DNA from: Arthrobacter sp. B3I4
GTDB taxonomy: Bacteria; Actinomycetota; Actinomycetes; Actinomycetales; Micrococcaceae
Length of the DNA: 64,000 nucleotides
NCBI RefSeq assembly: GCF_030816855.1
Contig: NZ_JAUSYK010000001.1
Span: 2,728,001 to 2,792,000, forward strand
Reading direction: 5' to 3'
This document shows, piece by piece, positions 35,429-44,441 of this stretch. Numbering within the stretch: the first letter of the stretch is position 1; each line of letters starts with the position of its first letter. The notes beneath the pieces are model-generated. The model had not been told where the DNA came from. It saw nothing but the letters and a program-made list of their open reading frames with translations, and did not search any database. A program made the translations under genes and the position numbers.

Positions 35429-37237
35429 ATGCATGTCATTGCCACCGCCGGACACGTCGATTCCGGAAAGAGCACGCTGGTGCGCGCGCTGACCGGCATG
35501 GAGCCCGACCGCTGGGAAGAAGAGCGGCGCCGCGGGCTGACCATCGACCTGGGCTACGCGTGGACCACGTTGCCGTCCGGCCGGGATGTGGCGTTCGTGG
35601 ACGTCCCGGGCCACGAACGCTTCCTCGGCAACATGCTCGCCGGAATCGGGCCGGCACCGGTCGTGTGCTTCGTCGTCGCTGCCGACGAGGGCTGGCAGGC
35701 CCAGTCTGGTGACCACCGGGATGCCGTTGCGGCGCTGGGCATTGAGTACGGCGTCGTGGTCCTCAGCCGCGCCGACCGGGCGTTGGGGCAGGTTGCTGAG
35801 GTCCTCGCCCGGACCCGAAGGGAGCTGGCCGGGACGGGTCTGGCGAACGCGCCGGCAGTAGCTGTCTCGGCGATCGAAGGCACCGGCCTGGCCGAATTGC
35901 GCACAACGCTCGACGACGTGCTGGCCGCGGTACCCTCCCCCGCCACCACGGGCCGGGTCCGGTTGTGGGTGGACCGCTCCTTCACCATCAAGGGTTCCGG
36001 CACGGTGGTGACCGGAACACTGGCCGCGGGTACGCTCAGCCAGGGCGACCGGCTGGAGCTGTTCGGCCACGATGGCTCGCGATCCGTGGTGGTCCGCGGC
36101 CTGCAAAGCCGCGACACGTCCTACTCCTCGCTGGGTCCGGTGAACCGGGTGGCGCTGAACCTGCGGGATGTTTCTGCCGCCGACGTCCGCCGCGGCGACG
36201 CGTTGCTGACCGCCGACGCCTGGCCCGTCACGGCGGTCCTGGGGATCCAGCGCACGTCCGGGGTGGCCTACACGGATGTCCCGGAGCAGCTCATGGTGCA
36301 TGCCGGAACAGCTGCCGTACCGGCCCGGTTACGTCCGTTTGGTCCTGACCATGCCCGGCTCGTCCTGGACCGGCGCCTGCCGCTCGTACTCGGGGACCGT
36401 CTGGTGCTGCGGGACCCCGGGAGCCGCTCGGTGCTGGGCGGCGCACAAGTCCTCGACGCCGACCCGCCGGCCTTGCGGCGCCGCGGGGACGGCGCCCACT
36501 GGGCGGAACGGCTCGCTGGCATGGACTCCGGCGGGGACGTGCTGGGTGAAGTGGCACGCCGCGGGGCGGTGCAGGAAGAACACCTGCGCCGGCTCGGGCT
36601 CCTCCCTGCGCAGGACGGAAATGCGCAGGACGCGGACGCCCCGGCCGGCGTCCGGGTGCTCGGCGACTGGTGGGTGCACGCCCCCGCCTTTGAGGCATGG
36701 CAGCGCCGGCTGCGAACGGCAGTACAGGCGCTGCACGAGCGCGATCCGTTGGCGCCGGGCCTGTCCGGCGGCGCGGCGCGGGACCTGCTCGAACTTCCCC
36801 ATGAGGGGCTCCTCGCGCCGGTTGTCGAGGGCGCGGGTCTGGAACAGGAGGGCGGCCACATCCGGCTGCCCGGCAGCGCTGGCGACCTCGGCGCCGTCGG
36901 ACTGGCGGTCACCGAGCTGGAGCGCCGGCTTACCGCGGGCGCGTTCCAGGCCCCGGAAGCCGGCGAGTTGGCCGCCCTGGGCCTGGGGGCGCGCGAACTG
37001 GCCGCCGCCGAACGCACCGGGCGTCTGCTCAGGCTGCGCGACGGTGTGGTGCTCCTGCCCACCGCGCCGGCGCTTGCGATGCGCGCGTTGGCTGGCCTGG
37101 AACAGCCCTTCACCACCAGCCAGGCACGCCAGGCACTCGGGACGACACGACGGGTCGCCGTTCCGTTGCTTGAATATCTCGACTCACGCGGCTGGACCCG
37201 GCGCCTGGACGCAGGCCACCGCACTGTGGTGCGCTGA
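35429..37237 (+). CDS. selB: selenocysteine-specific elongation factor
   Basis: A 602-residue SelB, specialised elongation factor that brings Sec-tRNA(Sec) to UGA. G domain: GHVDSGKSTL at residue 8 (P-loop), RGLTIDLG (switch I), DVPGHERF (G3), and SRADR replaces the usual NKxD-like G4. Then two beta-barrels with IKGSGTVVTGTL, and a C-terminal winged-helix half (from about 350 on) that binds the SECIS hairpin. ATG follows selA by three bases, an operon. Confidence 0.95.
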   Translation: MHVIATAGHVDSGKSTLVRALTGMEPDRWEEERRRGLTIDLGYAWTTLPSGRDVAFVDVPGHERFLGNMLAGIGPAPVVCFVVAADEGWQAQSGDHRDAVAALGIEYGVVVLSRADRALGQVAEVLARTRRELAGTGLANAPAVAVSAIEGTGLAELRTTLDDVLAAVPSPATTGRVRLWVDRSFTIKGSGTVVTGTLAAGTLSQGDRLELFGHDGSRSVVVRGLQSRDTSYSSLGPVNRVALNLRDVSAADVRRGDALLTADAWPVTAVLGIQRTSGVAYTDVPEQLMVHAGTAAVPARLRPFGPDHARLVLDRRLPLVLGDRLVLRDPGSRSVLGGAQVLDADPPALRRRGDGAHWAERLAGMDSGGDVLGEVARRGAVQEEHLRRLGLLPAQDGNAQDADAPAGVRVLGDWWVHAPAFEAWQRRLRTAVQALHERDPLAPGLSGGAARDLLELPHEGLLAPVVEGAGLEQEGGHIRLPGSAGDLGAVGLAVTELERRLTAGAFQAPEAGELAALGLGARELAAAERTGRLLRLRDGVVLLPTAPALAMRALAGLEQPFTTSQARQALGTTRRVAVPLLEYLDSRGWTRRLDAGHRTVVR

Positions 37238-37268
37238 CCCGCTGATGCGCGCCAACGCCGTCGCGAGG

Positions 37269-38021
37269 CTACTTCCACACCCTGATGTAGTCCACTAACA
37301 CGGCCCCCGCCGCACCAAACACCGGAGACCCCGCCGCATAGCCGACGTTGACGATGAGGTGGTGCGGGGCTCCGCCATCCCGGGTCGGATAGGAGTGCAC
37401 CAGCCGGCCGTCGTAGTAAACGTCGTTCCTTCCGGTCATGCGGTTCACGCCGTAGACGTGGTACTCCCCCGCCCAGCAGCCGGCGATAGTCTTGTTGGCG
37501 TTGCCCGCAGACGAATGGTAATTGGAGTGCATGACGCCGCCCAGGGGTTCGGCGATGTCGTTCTCGCCGGTGGCCGGCCACGACTGGCCGGTGGTCCACC
37601 ATGCCGGCCAGTTGTGGATCCCGGAGCCGCAGCGGCCCGGAAAGAGAATCCTGGCCTCGAAGTACCCGAAACCGAATTCGGCGCCGGAGTGGCCCGCAAC
37701 TCCGTCCTTCGGACTGGTCGAAACGAGCGCGCCCTTGTCGGCTGCTGACATCTGCAGGCGCAGGGCGCCGCCAGCCACGCTGACGTTGCTCGAGCACGTC
37801 TGGACCAGGTTCATCACGGAGCCGGCGCTGCAGTCCTTGAACCAGTATGGCGTCCACACGGAGCGGTTCAACGAGTCGAAATTGTCCTCGAAAACCAGAG
37901 CCCACGTACCGGGCACGCCGGGAGGCGCAGGCGTCCCGGTGGCGCCGAAAGCTACGCTCCCGGACAGGACAACGGACCTGAAAGCCGCCGCAAGGCCGCC
38001 CCAGATGCTGGACTTCCTCAC
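37269..38021 (-). CDS. secreted glycoside hydrolase family 16 protein
   Basis: A 250-residue GH16 (laminarinase/endo-beta-glucanase-like) enzyme. The catalytic E-x-D-x-x-E motif is present as ENDIAE within GQSWPATGENDIAEPLGG. HNWPAWWTTG and the C-terminal VDYIRVWK strand are family hallmarks. The N-terminus (RKSSIWGGLAAAFRSVVLSGSVAFGATG) is probably a signal peptide. GTG 38021 is chosen because GAAGGGAGAGAA lies in front. Expected to hydrolyse beta-1,3- or 1,3-1,4-glucans outside the cell. The 3' end is 31 bases from selB on the opposite strand. Confidence 0.88.
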   Translation of the reverse strand: MRKSSIWGGLAAAFRSVVLSGSVAFGATGTPAPPGVPGTWALVFEDNFDSLNRSVWTPYWFKDCSAGSVMNLVQTCSSNVSVAGGALRLQMSAADKGALVSTSPKDGVAGHSGAEFGFGYFEARILFPGRCGSGIHNWPAWWTTGQSWPATGENDIAEPLGGVMHSNYHSSAGNANKTIAGCWAGEYHVYGVNRMTGRNDVYYDGRLVHSYPTRDGGAPHHLIVNVGYAAGSPVFGAAGAVLVDYIRVWK

Positions 38022-38185
38022 TTCTCTCCCTTCAAACGATGCTTCCATCGTTCAGCTCACGGGGAGACCGTTGCTGCTTCCCGCGGGTGAGGAGCGCTTC
38101 ATGCCACGGAACCAGCCACCCGCCCGCACAAGGGAAGTGTGGCACCGACGGCGGGCCGATTCAAGAGGTCCCGGTTATGGGCGGT

Positions 38186-38845
38186 CTACCGCTCGCCGCG
38201 GCGGGTCAAGATCAGATGAACAACCCCGGACGGGGAAGGGGTCGCCTCGATGTCGAAGCGTTGGTCAAGTCCTTCGAGCCCGTTCCACAGCCGTTCACCC
38301 CGGCCCAGGACGATGGGCACCAGAACAATGTGCAGGTGGTCGATCAGGTCTGCCTCGAGGAACTGCCGAACCGTGCTGACGCCGCCGCCGATCCGGACAT
38401 CCCGGCCACCGGCCAGGGCGCGGGCCTGCTTGAGCGCGGTGACGGGGTCGGCGTCAACGAAATGGAAGGTCGTTCCGCCTTCCATCTCAAGGACCGGCCG
38501 GGGATGGTGCGTCAGAACAACGACGGGCGTGTGGAAGACGGGGTTGTCGCCCCACCATCCCTTCCACTCCTCGTCCTGCCAGGGACCGCGTTGGGGTCCA
38601 AACTTGTTGCGCCCCATGATCTCCACGCCGATGCCCGTGCCCCACTGGCTCGCGAACGCCTCGTCGACGCCGAAGGATCCCTCCGACTCCCCGTGGAAGC
38701 CCATTCCGCGGAAGGTCCGTGTCTCGAAAGCCCACTCCATGAGCCGTGAGCCGGCGTGGCCGAACGGAGCATCGAGCTGCTGGCCCTCCCCGGTGCCGAA
38801 GCCGTCGAGGGAGATCGAAAAGTTGTGCACGCGGACGAGGGACAT
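38186..38845 (-). CDS. dihydrofolate-reductase-fold (RibD C-terminal-like) protein
   Basis: A 219-residue protein of the RibD C-terminal / DHFR superfamily. It starts SLVRVHNFSISLDGFG and carries MGRNKFGPQ, VVLTHHP, GGGVSTVRQFLEADLIDHLHI and VLGRGERLW, the usual order in this family. It probably binds NADPH. Family members are often misannotated as DHFR; a specific substrate cannot be assigned. It is a stand-alone gene. Confidence 0.88.
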   Translation of the reverse strand: MSLVRVHNFSISLDGFGTGEGQQLDAPFGHAGSRLMEWAFETRTFRGMGFHGESEGSFGVDEAFASQWGTGIGVEIMGRNKFGPQRGPWQDEEWKGWWGDNPVFHTPVVVLTHHPRPVLEMEGGTTFHFVDADPVTALKQARALAGGRDVRIGGGVSTVRQFLEADLIDHLHIVLVPIVLGRGERLWNGLEGLDQRFDIEATPSPSGVVHLILTRRGER

Positions 38846-38980
38846 GTCATCTCCTGGGTGCTAGCCGTTGGCGCCCACTCTATGGTGATCAACCCGGCGG
38901 CTCAAGACCGGCGTGGGGAAACCGGCGTCGCCCAGCGGCGCGGCCGGGGCGCTGTTACAGCGTGGCCGTTCGCCCGGGGC

Positions 38981-39733
38981 TCAGTCGGCGGTGCCCGTCT
39001 TCGCGGCATAGGCCGTGGCCTGGGCCCGCACCTGGCGGATGTAGGGACTGGACTGGTTGTACGAGTAGATCGCGTCGGTCCAGCCCTGCGCGGTTGAGAG
39101 GTTCCGGCCGTGGCCGCAGAGATAGATCGCCGCGCTGAGGGCGGCGTCGTCGATATTGAACGGGTCCGCTGTTCCGTCCCCGTTCCCGTCCCGGCCTGCA
39201 AGCTCCCAGGTGGTGGGAATGAACTGCATGGGTCCGACGGCGTGGTCCCAGTGCGGGTCGCCGTCCAGGGCACCGGCGTCCGTGTCGGCGATCGCGGCGA
39301 AGCCGGCGCCATTGAGGCTCGGACCAACGATCGGACCGCTCGCCTGCCCTGCGCTGTTGAGGCTGCCGCCGCCGTACGTCCCGTGCGCGGACTCGACCGA
39401 GCCGACGGCCGCCACGGTATTCCAGCCGATCCTGCATGCCGGGGCGGCATCGTTGGCTGCGGCGGCTGCGGCAACGTAGGCCCGGAGCGCGCGGGCAGGG
39501 ATGCCGGTCTGCGCGGCCGACTGGACGAGCCACTGGGCGTCCGGGTTCCCGGTGACGTTCACGGCGGTCGTGACGCCGGCGGACAACGACTCAAGTTTCA
39601 CCTGCGCCTGCGGCGGCGGGGAGACGGCCCCGAGGGCGTCTGCGCCGGCCTGCCGAACTGCCCAGAACGAGAAGGCAGCGATAACGCAGAGCGCGAACAG
39701 GCCGAAAACCATAAGGCGTTTGAGACGGAGCAC
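38981..39733 (-). CDS. membrane-anchored lytic transglycosylase
   Basis: A 250-residue MltB/SLT-type lytic transglycosylase. An N-terminal hydrophobic helix (LMVFGLFALCVIAAFSFWAV) exports it. Key motifs are VGSVESAHGTYGG, with Glu as the catalytic acid, VGPMQFIPTTW, DGNGDGTADPFNIDDAALSAA and AIYSYNQSSPYIRQV. It cleaves glycan strands of peptidoglycan. GTG 39733 is the longest start; ATG 39712 is possible. Related to actinobacterial resuscitation-linked transglycosylases. Confidence 0.9.
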   Translation of the reverse strand: MLRLKRLMVFGLFALCVIAAFSFWAVRQAGADALGAVSPPPQAQVKLESLSAGVTTAVNVTGNPDAQWLVQSAAQTGIPARALRAYVAAAAAANDAAPACRIGWNTVAAVGSVESAHGTYGGGSLNSAGQASGPIVGPSLNGAGFAAIADTDAGALDGDPHWDHAVGPMQFIPTTWELAGRDGNGDGTADPFNIDDAALSAAIYLCGHGRNLSTAQGWTDAIYSYNQSSPYIRQVRAQATAYAAKTGTAD

Positions 39734-39771
39734 GGACTAATCAAACCATCCCGGGAGGTAAGCTGGCGGCC

Positions 39772-40062
39772 ATGAACGCGAACACCATCTTCGGCTGGGC
39801 CTTCGGAGACTCCGCCCGTGACGCCGACGAGGAATATCTGGACACGCTGAGGGACGATGCGCTGAAGAACGCGCGCCAGGACGCAGCGCGCCAAGGGGTG
39901 CAGATCGATCCCGGCACGGCGGTTTTCACACTGGTCCCCGAAGGCCATTCCCTGATCGATGCGGGCGAGTCAGCGCGGGGCCGGATAACCGTGCGTTGCA
40001 CCGTGCAGGTGGTGGGTCCGGGCGCCGAGGAGTTCCGCGCCGAAGGGCCCATGAACGGCTGA
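39772..40062 (+). CDS. hypothetical protein
   Basis: A 96-residue soluble protein (MNANTIFGWAFGDSARD). The acidic N-terminal half is helical; the second half (RITVRCTVQVVGPG) is beta. No family recognised. GGGAGG lies about 15 bases upstream. It is divergent from the transglycosylase gene by 38 bases and converges with the MFS gene. Confidence 0.65.
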   Translation: MNANTIFGWAFGDSARDADEEYLDTLRDDALKNARQDAARQGVQIDPGTAVFTLVPEGHSLIDAGESARGRITVRCTVQVVGPGAEEFRAEGPMNG

Positions 40063-40075
40063 CCGCGTGGCTGCT

Positions 40076-41548
40076 TTAGTCCTGTGCCGACGCTGCGCTG
40101 GGTTCCGGGGCCGCGGTGTCCACGGCGGGGCGGGCGGTGGTCAAGTTGTTCGTGGCGGGCATCGCGATAACCGCCACGACGGTGAGAACGGCGCCGGCGA
40201 GGACGGCCAGGAAGACGGCAGCGGAAGCTGAGACAACGGTGTGCGGATCGGTGTTGCCGCCCGGAGTGCCGGCGTAGATGGTGTTGGCAACCGCCCCGAA
40301 AACCGCGACCCCGATGGAACTGCCGATCGACCGGGCGAAAAGGTTGGTCCCGGTGACAACTCCGCGCTCGTTCCACTCAACGCTGGACTGGGCAGCGATG
40401 AGGCTCGGGGTGGCCACCAGGCCGAGCCCGAGCCCGACGATGAAGCAACTCGCTGCCACCAGAAGGACACTGGGCGTGGAGGCGGTGAGGGCAAGTACCG
40501 CTGTCCCGATGACCGTGACCGTGATGCCGATCAGCGCGGTCTTCCGAAACCCCAGCCGAAGATAGAACCGGCCCGATTGGGACGCGCTGATGGGCCAGCC
40601 AATCGTCAGTGCCGCCAGCGCAAGCCCGGCCAGGATCGGCGAGGTCGAGAGGGATCCTTCGAGGAACGTGGGAACGTAGGAGGTCAGCCCCAGCATGACA
40701 GCTCCGACGCCGAAGGAGATCAGTGCCGTCGTCGCCAGCAGCCGCCGGGAGACAACCCAGGGCGGCAGGACCGGCTCGGCGGCCCGGCGCTCCACGAGGA
40801 CAAACGCGGCGAACAAAAGGGCTCCCCCGGCGAACACCGCAACGCTGGCGGTGGAGGCCCAGCCCCATGCCTGGCCGCCTTCCAGAGCCCCAAGAATGAT
40901 CAGGGTCAGCGCGGCCGTCAGGAGGCCCGCGCCCAGATAGTCGACGCGGTGCCTGGCGCGTTCGACGTTCTCGTGGAACGTTCGGACCAGCATCCACCCT
41001 GCGAGCAGGCAGAGGGGGATGTTCACGAAGAAGATCCCGCGCCAGAAGCCCAATGCGGAAAACACACCGCCGAGCGTCGGGCCGACGACGGAGGACACCG
41101 CCCACACACTCGCGAGGTAGCCTTGCACCTTCGCCCGTTCGGTCAACGTATAGATGTCACCGGCAATCGTGATCGCTACCGGCTGGACTGCCCCCGCGCC
41201 CAGCCCCTGCAACACGCGGAAGGCGATGAGGGCCGGCATGCTCCAGGCCAGCCCGCAGAGGATCGAACCGAGCAGGAACAGCCCGATACCGGTCAGGATG
41301 ATCGGCTTACGGCCGACGACGTCGGAGAGTTTCGCATAGACCGGAACGGAGACGGCCTGCGCCAACAGGTAGGCAGAAAAGAGCCACGGAAAAGACGCGA
41401 AGCCGCCGATGTCGTGCACAATCGACGGCACCGCCGTCGCGACAATCGTTGAATCGATGGCCACCAGCCCTGTCGAAAGCATCAAGGAAATCAGGATGGG
41501 GCCGCGCTTGGAGCGGAAGCCGACTCCCTCTGCAGGCGTTGTCGTCAC
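40076..41548 (-). CDS. MFS drug-resistance transporter, DHA2 (14-helix) type
   Basis: A 490-residue major-facilitator protein with about 14 helices. Motif A is YAKLSDVVGRKP, and DSTIVATAVPSI at helix 1 is the DHA2 signature. Members export drugs or toxic metabolites by proton antiport. No dedicated regulator lies next to it. Only 13 bases separate its stop from the convergent hypothetical gene. Confidence 0.92.
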   Translation of the reverse strand: MTTTPAEGVGFRSKRGPILISLMLSTGLVAIDSTIVATAVPSIVHDIGGFASFPWLFSAYLLAQAVSVPVYAKLSDVVGRKPIILTGIGLFLLGSILCGLAWSMPALIAFRVLQGLGAGAVQPVAITIAGDIYTLTERAKVQGYLASVWAVSSVVGPTLGGVFSALGFWRGIFFVNIPLCLLAGWMLVRTFHENVERARHRVDYLGAGLLTAALTLIILGALEGGQAWGWASTASVAVFAGGALLFAAFVLVERRAAEPVLPPWVVSRRLLATTALISFGVGAVMLGLTSYVPTFLEGSLSTSPILAGLALAALTIGWPISASQSGRFYLRLGFRKTALIGITVTVIGTAVLALTASTPSVLLVAASCFIVGLGLGLVATPSLIAAQSSVEWNERGVVTGTNLFARSIGSSIGVAVFGAVANTIYAGTPGGNTDPHTVVSASAAVFLAVLAGAVLTVVAVIAMPATNNLTTARPAVDTAAPEPSAASAQD

Positions 41549-41681
41549 GTAATCTCATTCCGTCGTCATCCAAGAGCTATCGGCGCAGACCCAGGCCCGC
41601 ACCAGAGGCATAACTGCTTGATTCCACGAAATAGTCCCCGCTCGCGCCACCGATTCTGGCTACAAGAGCTGGGGCACTGCC

Positions 41682-42134
41682 TTATTTAGGAACATAGGGC
41701 GCGTACTGTTCCAGCGTTCCGTCCAGGACCGGGACGTTCAGGACGGACTTCTCCCCCTTGGCCCCCACGGTCAGGTCCGTGCGCGCGCCGGGTGGCTCGT
41801 CTGTAGTTTGCAGGATGTGGACGGCAGTGTCGAAAGGCAGCTGTCCTTTGGCCGGGACGGTCAGGTCGAGGCTGTTGTCCCGGTCTCCGATGGTTAGCTT
41901 GATATCTTCACCCGTCGGGTTGAAGACCGCACCCAGCAGCCGGCCCGGCTGGTTCTCGGCCCGCGACGCGATGGAGATGCTCCGCAGTTCGAGCCCGGCC
42001 AGATTGAGGTTGGAGCCAACGGCCACGGACTTATAGTTTTCACTGCCCGAGTTGTAGCACCCGCTCAGTGCAAGGACCGTTACAAGTGCCAGCAGGATGG
42101 TGCGAACGCAACGGATCAGTCGATTCGAGGCCAT
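41682..42134 (-). CDS. predicted lipoprotein
   Basis: A 150-residue lipoprotein. The signal peptide (RTILLALVTVLALSGC) ends in lipobox LSGC with Cys near residue 25. The mature domain (NYKSVAVGSNLNLAGLELRSISIAS onwards) is beta-rich and resembles extracellular actinobacterial proteins without a defined activity. ATG 42134 follows AAGGAACG. Confidence 0.82.
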   Translation of the reverse strand: MASNRLIRCVRTILLALVTVLALSGCYNSGSENYKSVAVGSNLNLAGLELRSISIASRAENQPGRLLGAVFNPTGEDIKLTIGDRDNSLDLTVPAKGQLPFDTAVHILQTTDEPPGARTDLTVGAKGEKSVLNVPVLDGTLEQYAPYVPK

Positions 42135-42249
42135 CTGACGTTCCTTCCCGAAGAATGGTGTCGAGCGTCGACAGGTTCCCTCCACCGTAAACCTGATCCT
42201 GGGGACTATCCACCCACTACTGCCACGGCAGTAACGTCACCGGACCAAC

Positions 42250-42310
42250 CGCCGTCGAGCGGACCGACCGCGGTCGAGCGGGCGCCGTCGAGCAACCGCG
42301 GTCGAGCGGG
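42250..42310. repeat. four copies of GTCGAGC upstream of the phosphomutase gene
   Basis: GTCGAGC occurs at 42254, 42273, 42287 and 42301, embedded in C/G-rich spacers of 7 to 12 bases. It lies 17-80 bases upstream of the histidine-phosphatase gene. Could be a protein-binding array or a replication slippage product. Confidence 0.65.
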
Positions 42311-42326
42311 TGGTTAGGCTGGGTGG

Positions 42327-43019
42327 ATGGCGACAGTTATCCTCGTGCGGCACGGCCGCACCACAGCCAATGCCGCTGGGCTGCTGGCCGGCCGGGCCGT
42401 CGGCGTCCGCCTGGACCAGACCGGGCGTGACCAGGCGGCTCTGACCGGAGACCGGATCGCGGCAGTGCCCGTAGTCGGGGTGGTCTCGAGCCCTCTTGAG
42501 CGCTGCCGGCAGACCGCCCAGCTCATCCTTGACCGCCAGGCCGGCACGCCGCACGCGCCGGTCGATCCCGATCTCACCGAGTGCGATTACGGCCAGTGGC
42601 AGGGCCGCACGCTCACTGATCTCGCGGCCGAGGACTTGTGGCCGGCGGTGCAGTCGCAACCGTCCGCCGTCGTCTTTCCCGGTGGTGAATCCATGGCCGC
42701 AATGCAGGCCCGGTCGGTGGCAGCGGTTCGACGCCACGATGCGGCCTTCGAAGCCGAGTACGGGCCAGGGGCGGTGTGGGTGGCGGTGAGTCACGGCGAC
42801 ATCATCAAGTCGATCCTCGCCGACGCGCTCGGCATGCACCTGGACCTGTTCCAACGCATCAACGTCGGCCCCGCCTCCGTATCGATCGTGCGCTACGGCG
42901 CTAGTCGTCCCAGCGTCTATGCGACCAACACCGACGCCGGTGATCTGTCGTGGCTGTCAAAACGCCTCGATTCCGGCGATGCGCCGGTGGGCGGCGGTGC
43001 AGGCCAAACCGCGCCATGA
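42327..43019 (+). CDS. histidine phosphatase / MSMEG_4193-type putative phosphomutase
   Basis: A 230-residue histidine-phosphatase-superfamily protein. The catalytic LVRHGRT is at residues 6-12, the second histidine is in VSHGDIIKSIL, and SSPLERCRQTA supplies the arginine. In Mycobacterium the equivalent (Rv2135c/MSMEG_4193) lies in a cluster with DUF3090 and a SCO1664-like gene near the mycothiol ligase mshC. Here the next two genes of that cluster follow, 24 bases downstream. Confidence 0.9.
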   Translation: MATVILVRHGRTTANAAGLLAGRAVGVRLDQTGRDQAALTGDRIAAVPVVGVVSSPLERCRQTAQLILDRQAGTPHAPVDPDLTECDYGQWQGRTLTDLAAEDLWPAVQSQPSAVVFPGGESMAAMQARSVAAVRRHDAAFEAEYGPGAVWVAVSHGDIIKSILADALGMHLDLFQRINVGPASVSIVRYGASRPSVYATNTDAGDLSWLSKRLDSGDAPVGGGAGQTAP

Positions 43020-43031
43020 ACCTCATGTGCC

Positions 43032-43044
43032 TAAAATACTGACA
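43032..43044 (+). promoter_or_regulatory. -10 element for a possibly leaderless DUF3090 transcript
   Basis: TAAAAT at 43032-43037 is a good -10 box. The A of the DUF3090 ATG at 43044 sits seven bases after it, which would give a leaderless mRNA, common in actinobacteria. There is no good ribosome site for this start. Confidence 0.45.
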
Positions 43045-43598
43045 TGCCTACACGCGTTCACGACTTTGCCTGGCCCGATCGGATCGTCGTTGGCACCATT
43101 GGCCTTCCGGGGGCGCGCACGTTCTACCTGCAGGTGCGCGCAGGGACGCAGATCGTCAGTATCGCCCTGGAGAAGCAGCAATCCACTTTGCTCGCGGAGA
43201 AGATCGACGAAATCCTCGACCAGCTCATCACCGTCGAGGGCAACCCCTTCAGCGTTCCCACGAGCACTCCCATCGAACTTGTCGACAACGACCAGCTCGA
43301 GGCCGTCCAGGAGCAGTTTCGCACCGGCGCCATGAGCTTAGGCTGGGACCCAACCACGGCCCAGGTCGTCATAGAGGCCTACCCGATCACCGACGCCGAT
43401 CCCGATGACGACGACGACCCGCTTGCTGAGGACGGCGATCAAGAGTCCGAAATGCTTCTGGTGCGAATGCCGGTCGGCATGGCCCGCGCCTTCGCGAAAC
43501 GCACCCGTGAAATCGTGGAGGCCGGACGTCCGATCTGCCCGCTCTGCGGTTACCCCGTCGACGCCGACGGGCACACCTGCACCCTTCCCGAGGCCTGA
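43044..43598 (+). CDS. DUF3090-family protein
   Basis: A 184-residue DUF3090 protein. It begins MPTRVHDFAWPDRIVVGTIG, contains FYLQVRAGTQIVSIALEKQQ, and ends with a CPLCG...HTC knuckle (PICPLCGYPVDADGHTC) that may bind zinc. Its acidic central stretch (DADPDDDDDPLAEDGD) is typical. Function unknown; invariably linked to the SCO1664 and phosphomutase genes in actinobacteria. The stop overlaps the next start by one base. Confidence 0.93.
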   Translation: MPTRVHDFAWPDRIVVGTIGLPGARTFYLQVRAGTQIVSIALEKQQSTLLAEKIDEILDQLITVEGNPFSVPTSTPIELVDNDQLEAVQEQFRTGAMSLGWDPTTAQVVIEAYPITDADPDDDDDPLAEDGDQESEMLLVRMPVGMARAFAKRTREIVEAGRPICPLCGYPVDADGHTCTLPEA

Positions 43599-44365
43599 TG
43601 CCCGCGACGGACCTGGTGACCGCAGAGTTGACGCTCACCGGCCGCCTCACGACGGCGTCGAACGCTACCTTTCTGGGCAGCATCGGCGACGCGGTGGTCG
43701 TCTATAAGCCGATAGCCGGCGAGAGTCCGCTGTGGGATTTTCCCGACGGCACGCTGGCTCACCGCGAGGTGGCCGCCCACCTGGTCTCCCAGGCGCTCGG
43801 CTGGGACGTCGTGCCGCGCACCTGGCTGCGTGATGGTCCGCTGGGCGAAGGGATGGTGCAGCTCTGGCAGGAGCAGGACCCTGCCCAGGCCGCCGTGGAC
43901 CTGGTCGCGACGGACAACGTGCCGGAGACGGGATGGAAACAGGTTCTCGAAGGACGAGACGAGAACGGACAGATGGTCACCCTCATACATGAGGACTCGC
44001 CGGCGCTCCGACGCATGGCGGTGTTCGACATCATCGTCAACAACGCCGACCGGAAAGGCGACCACATCCTCGCCATGACGGGCGGCCACCGGCACGGTGT
44101 GGACCATGGGCTGACCTTTCACCGCGAGCACAAACTGCGCACGGTGCTGTGGGGATGGGTGGGAGAGGCCCTGACCGCGGAGGAACGCGACGGCATCGAC
44201 CGTGTCAGCGACGGGCTGCAGGGTGGGCTGGGCCGGCAGCTGGCGGACCTGCTCCGCGCCGAAGAACTCGACTCGCTCGCCGCGCGCTGCGCCCTGCTGC
44301 GCTCGGCGGGCCGGTTTCCGGCTCCGAGCGGCGGGATGCCGGCGGTCCCCTGGCCGCTGTTCTGA
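43598..44365 (+). CDS. SCO1664-family (PI3/4-kinase-like) protein
   Basis: A 255-residue protein of the SCO1664 family. The kinase-like pattern is VVYKPIAGESPLWDFP (nucleotide loop and lysine), FDIIVNNADRKGDHIL (catalytic loop with N-N-A-D) and GVDHGLTFHRE (metal D). It resembles a lipid or protein kinase. ATG 43598 overlaps TGA of the DUF3090 gene. In other actinobacteria mshC often follows; it does not here. Confidence 0.92.
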   Translation: MPATDLVTAELTLTGRLTTASNATFLGSIGDAVVVYKPIAGESPLWDFPDGTLAHREVAAHLVSQALGWDVVPRTWLRDGPLGEGMVQLWQEQDPAQAAVDLVATDNVPETGWKQVLEGRDENGQMVTLIHEDSPALRRMAVFDIIVNNADRKGDHILAMTGGHRHGVDHGLTFHREHKLRTVLWGWVGEALTAEERDGIDRVSDGLQGGLGRQLADLLRAEELDSLAARCALLRSAGRFPAPSGGMPAVPWPLF

Positions 44366-44441
44366 GGGAGCTGTTGCGACGCGGCACGAGACGCCAACCG
44401 CGTATCCGTGGCTAAACGAATATTCCGGTTCCCGAGGATGA

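Noticed and set aside
34058..36301. 747-codon open frame on the minus strand
   Set aside because: Antisense to selA and selB, which have complete family motifs.
40241..41452. 403-codon open frame on the plus strand
   Set aside because: Antisense to the DHA2 transporter, low-complexity translation.
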